A stretch of 64,000 nucleotides of DNA from Hyposmocoma kahamanoa. Lineage: Eukaryota; Arthropoda; Insecta; Lepidoptera; Cosmopterigidae. The stretch lies in the NCBI RefSeq assembly GCF_003589595.1, contig NW_020653718.1, positions 3,953,679 to 4,017,678 on the forward strand, written 5' to 3'. The notes beneath the pieces were generated by a model. That model did not search any database. It was not told the origin of the DNA and was given only the letters and a program-made list of their open reading frames with translations. A program made the translations under genes and the position numbers. How positions within the stretch are numbered: position 1 is the first letter of the stretch; each line of letters starts with the position of its first letter. This document shows positions 63,967 through 64,000 of the stretch, piece after piece.

Positions 63967-64000
63967 CCTCACGAATGTTTCTATGTGCTTGCGTCGTGTC

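Noticed and set aside
1..64000. A novel multi-gene system (defence, biosynthetic or viral)
   Set aside because: I looked for clusters of coherent ORFs on both strands and found only one host gene among transposon debris; nothing supports an operon-like or viral unit.

Overview
Eukaryotic, AT-rich, repeat-dominated DNA that reads as an insect nuclear genome, most likely Lepidoptera. The reasons are one spliced insect cuticle-protein (CPR, chitin-binding type 4) gene and a dense set of short interspersed repeats, LINE 3' ends and transposase remnants of the kinds common in moths and butterflies. The species cannot be fixed from sequence alone. A 400-base run of N (26414-26813) is an assembly gap.

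Only one host gene is well supported: a minus-strand cuticle protein with three visible coding exons (12467-12345, 11345-11166, 10070-8865) joined in phase 0. They encode the end of a signal peptide, an extended chitin-binding domain with two unusual cysteines, and a long acidic, Pro/Thr-rich, then Gln-rich tail. The exon carrying the start Met lies further upstream (higher coordinates) and was not found; the DNA there is full of retroelements. A polyadenylation signal lies about 290 bases after the stop. A few short GC-rich open segments (28495-28620, 32369-32494, 59602-59808) could be isolated host exons, but I recognise none of them.

The rest is mobile DNA and its debris. Autonomous remnants: a CR1/jockey-like LINE with an intact YADD motif but frameshifts (4733-6060); a LINE keeping an ORF1 FP-like domain, the endonuclease and part of the reverse transcriptase but cut before YADD (12605-15390); an RTE-type C-terminus inside a cuticle-gene intron; several jockey-like 3' ends; a mariner C-terminus (25193-25477); and a second Tc1/mariner-group transposase pseudogene (49478-50160).

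Non-autonomous families, named here for convenience: A (about 21 copies of a roughly 290-bp A-tailed element), B (10 copies of a SINE whose head resembles tRNA-Gly), C (a tRNA-derived SINE with a 3' hairpin), D (8 copies of an element bounded by AACCGACYTCAAAA inverted ends), E (LINE 3' ends with an 'agagcaaccc' motif), F (RTE-like 3' tails) and G (an element marked by CCGGATTTAAATCGCG). Nested insertions, two minisatellites, a 123-bp palindrome, a TA-flanked MITE and an inverted-duplicated insert with a 14-bp target duplication complete the picture. I see no operon, CRISPR array, intact tRNA/rRNA gene or coherent new defence or biosynthetic system.
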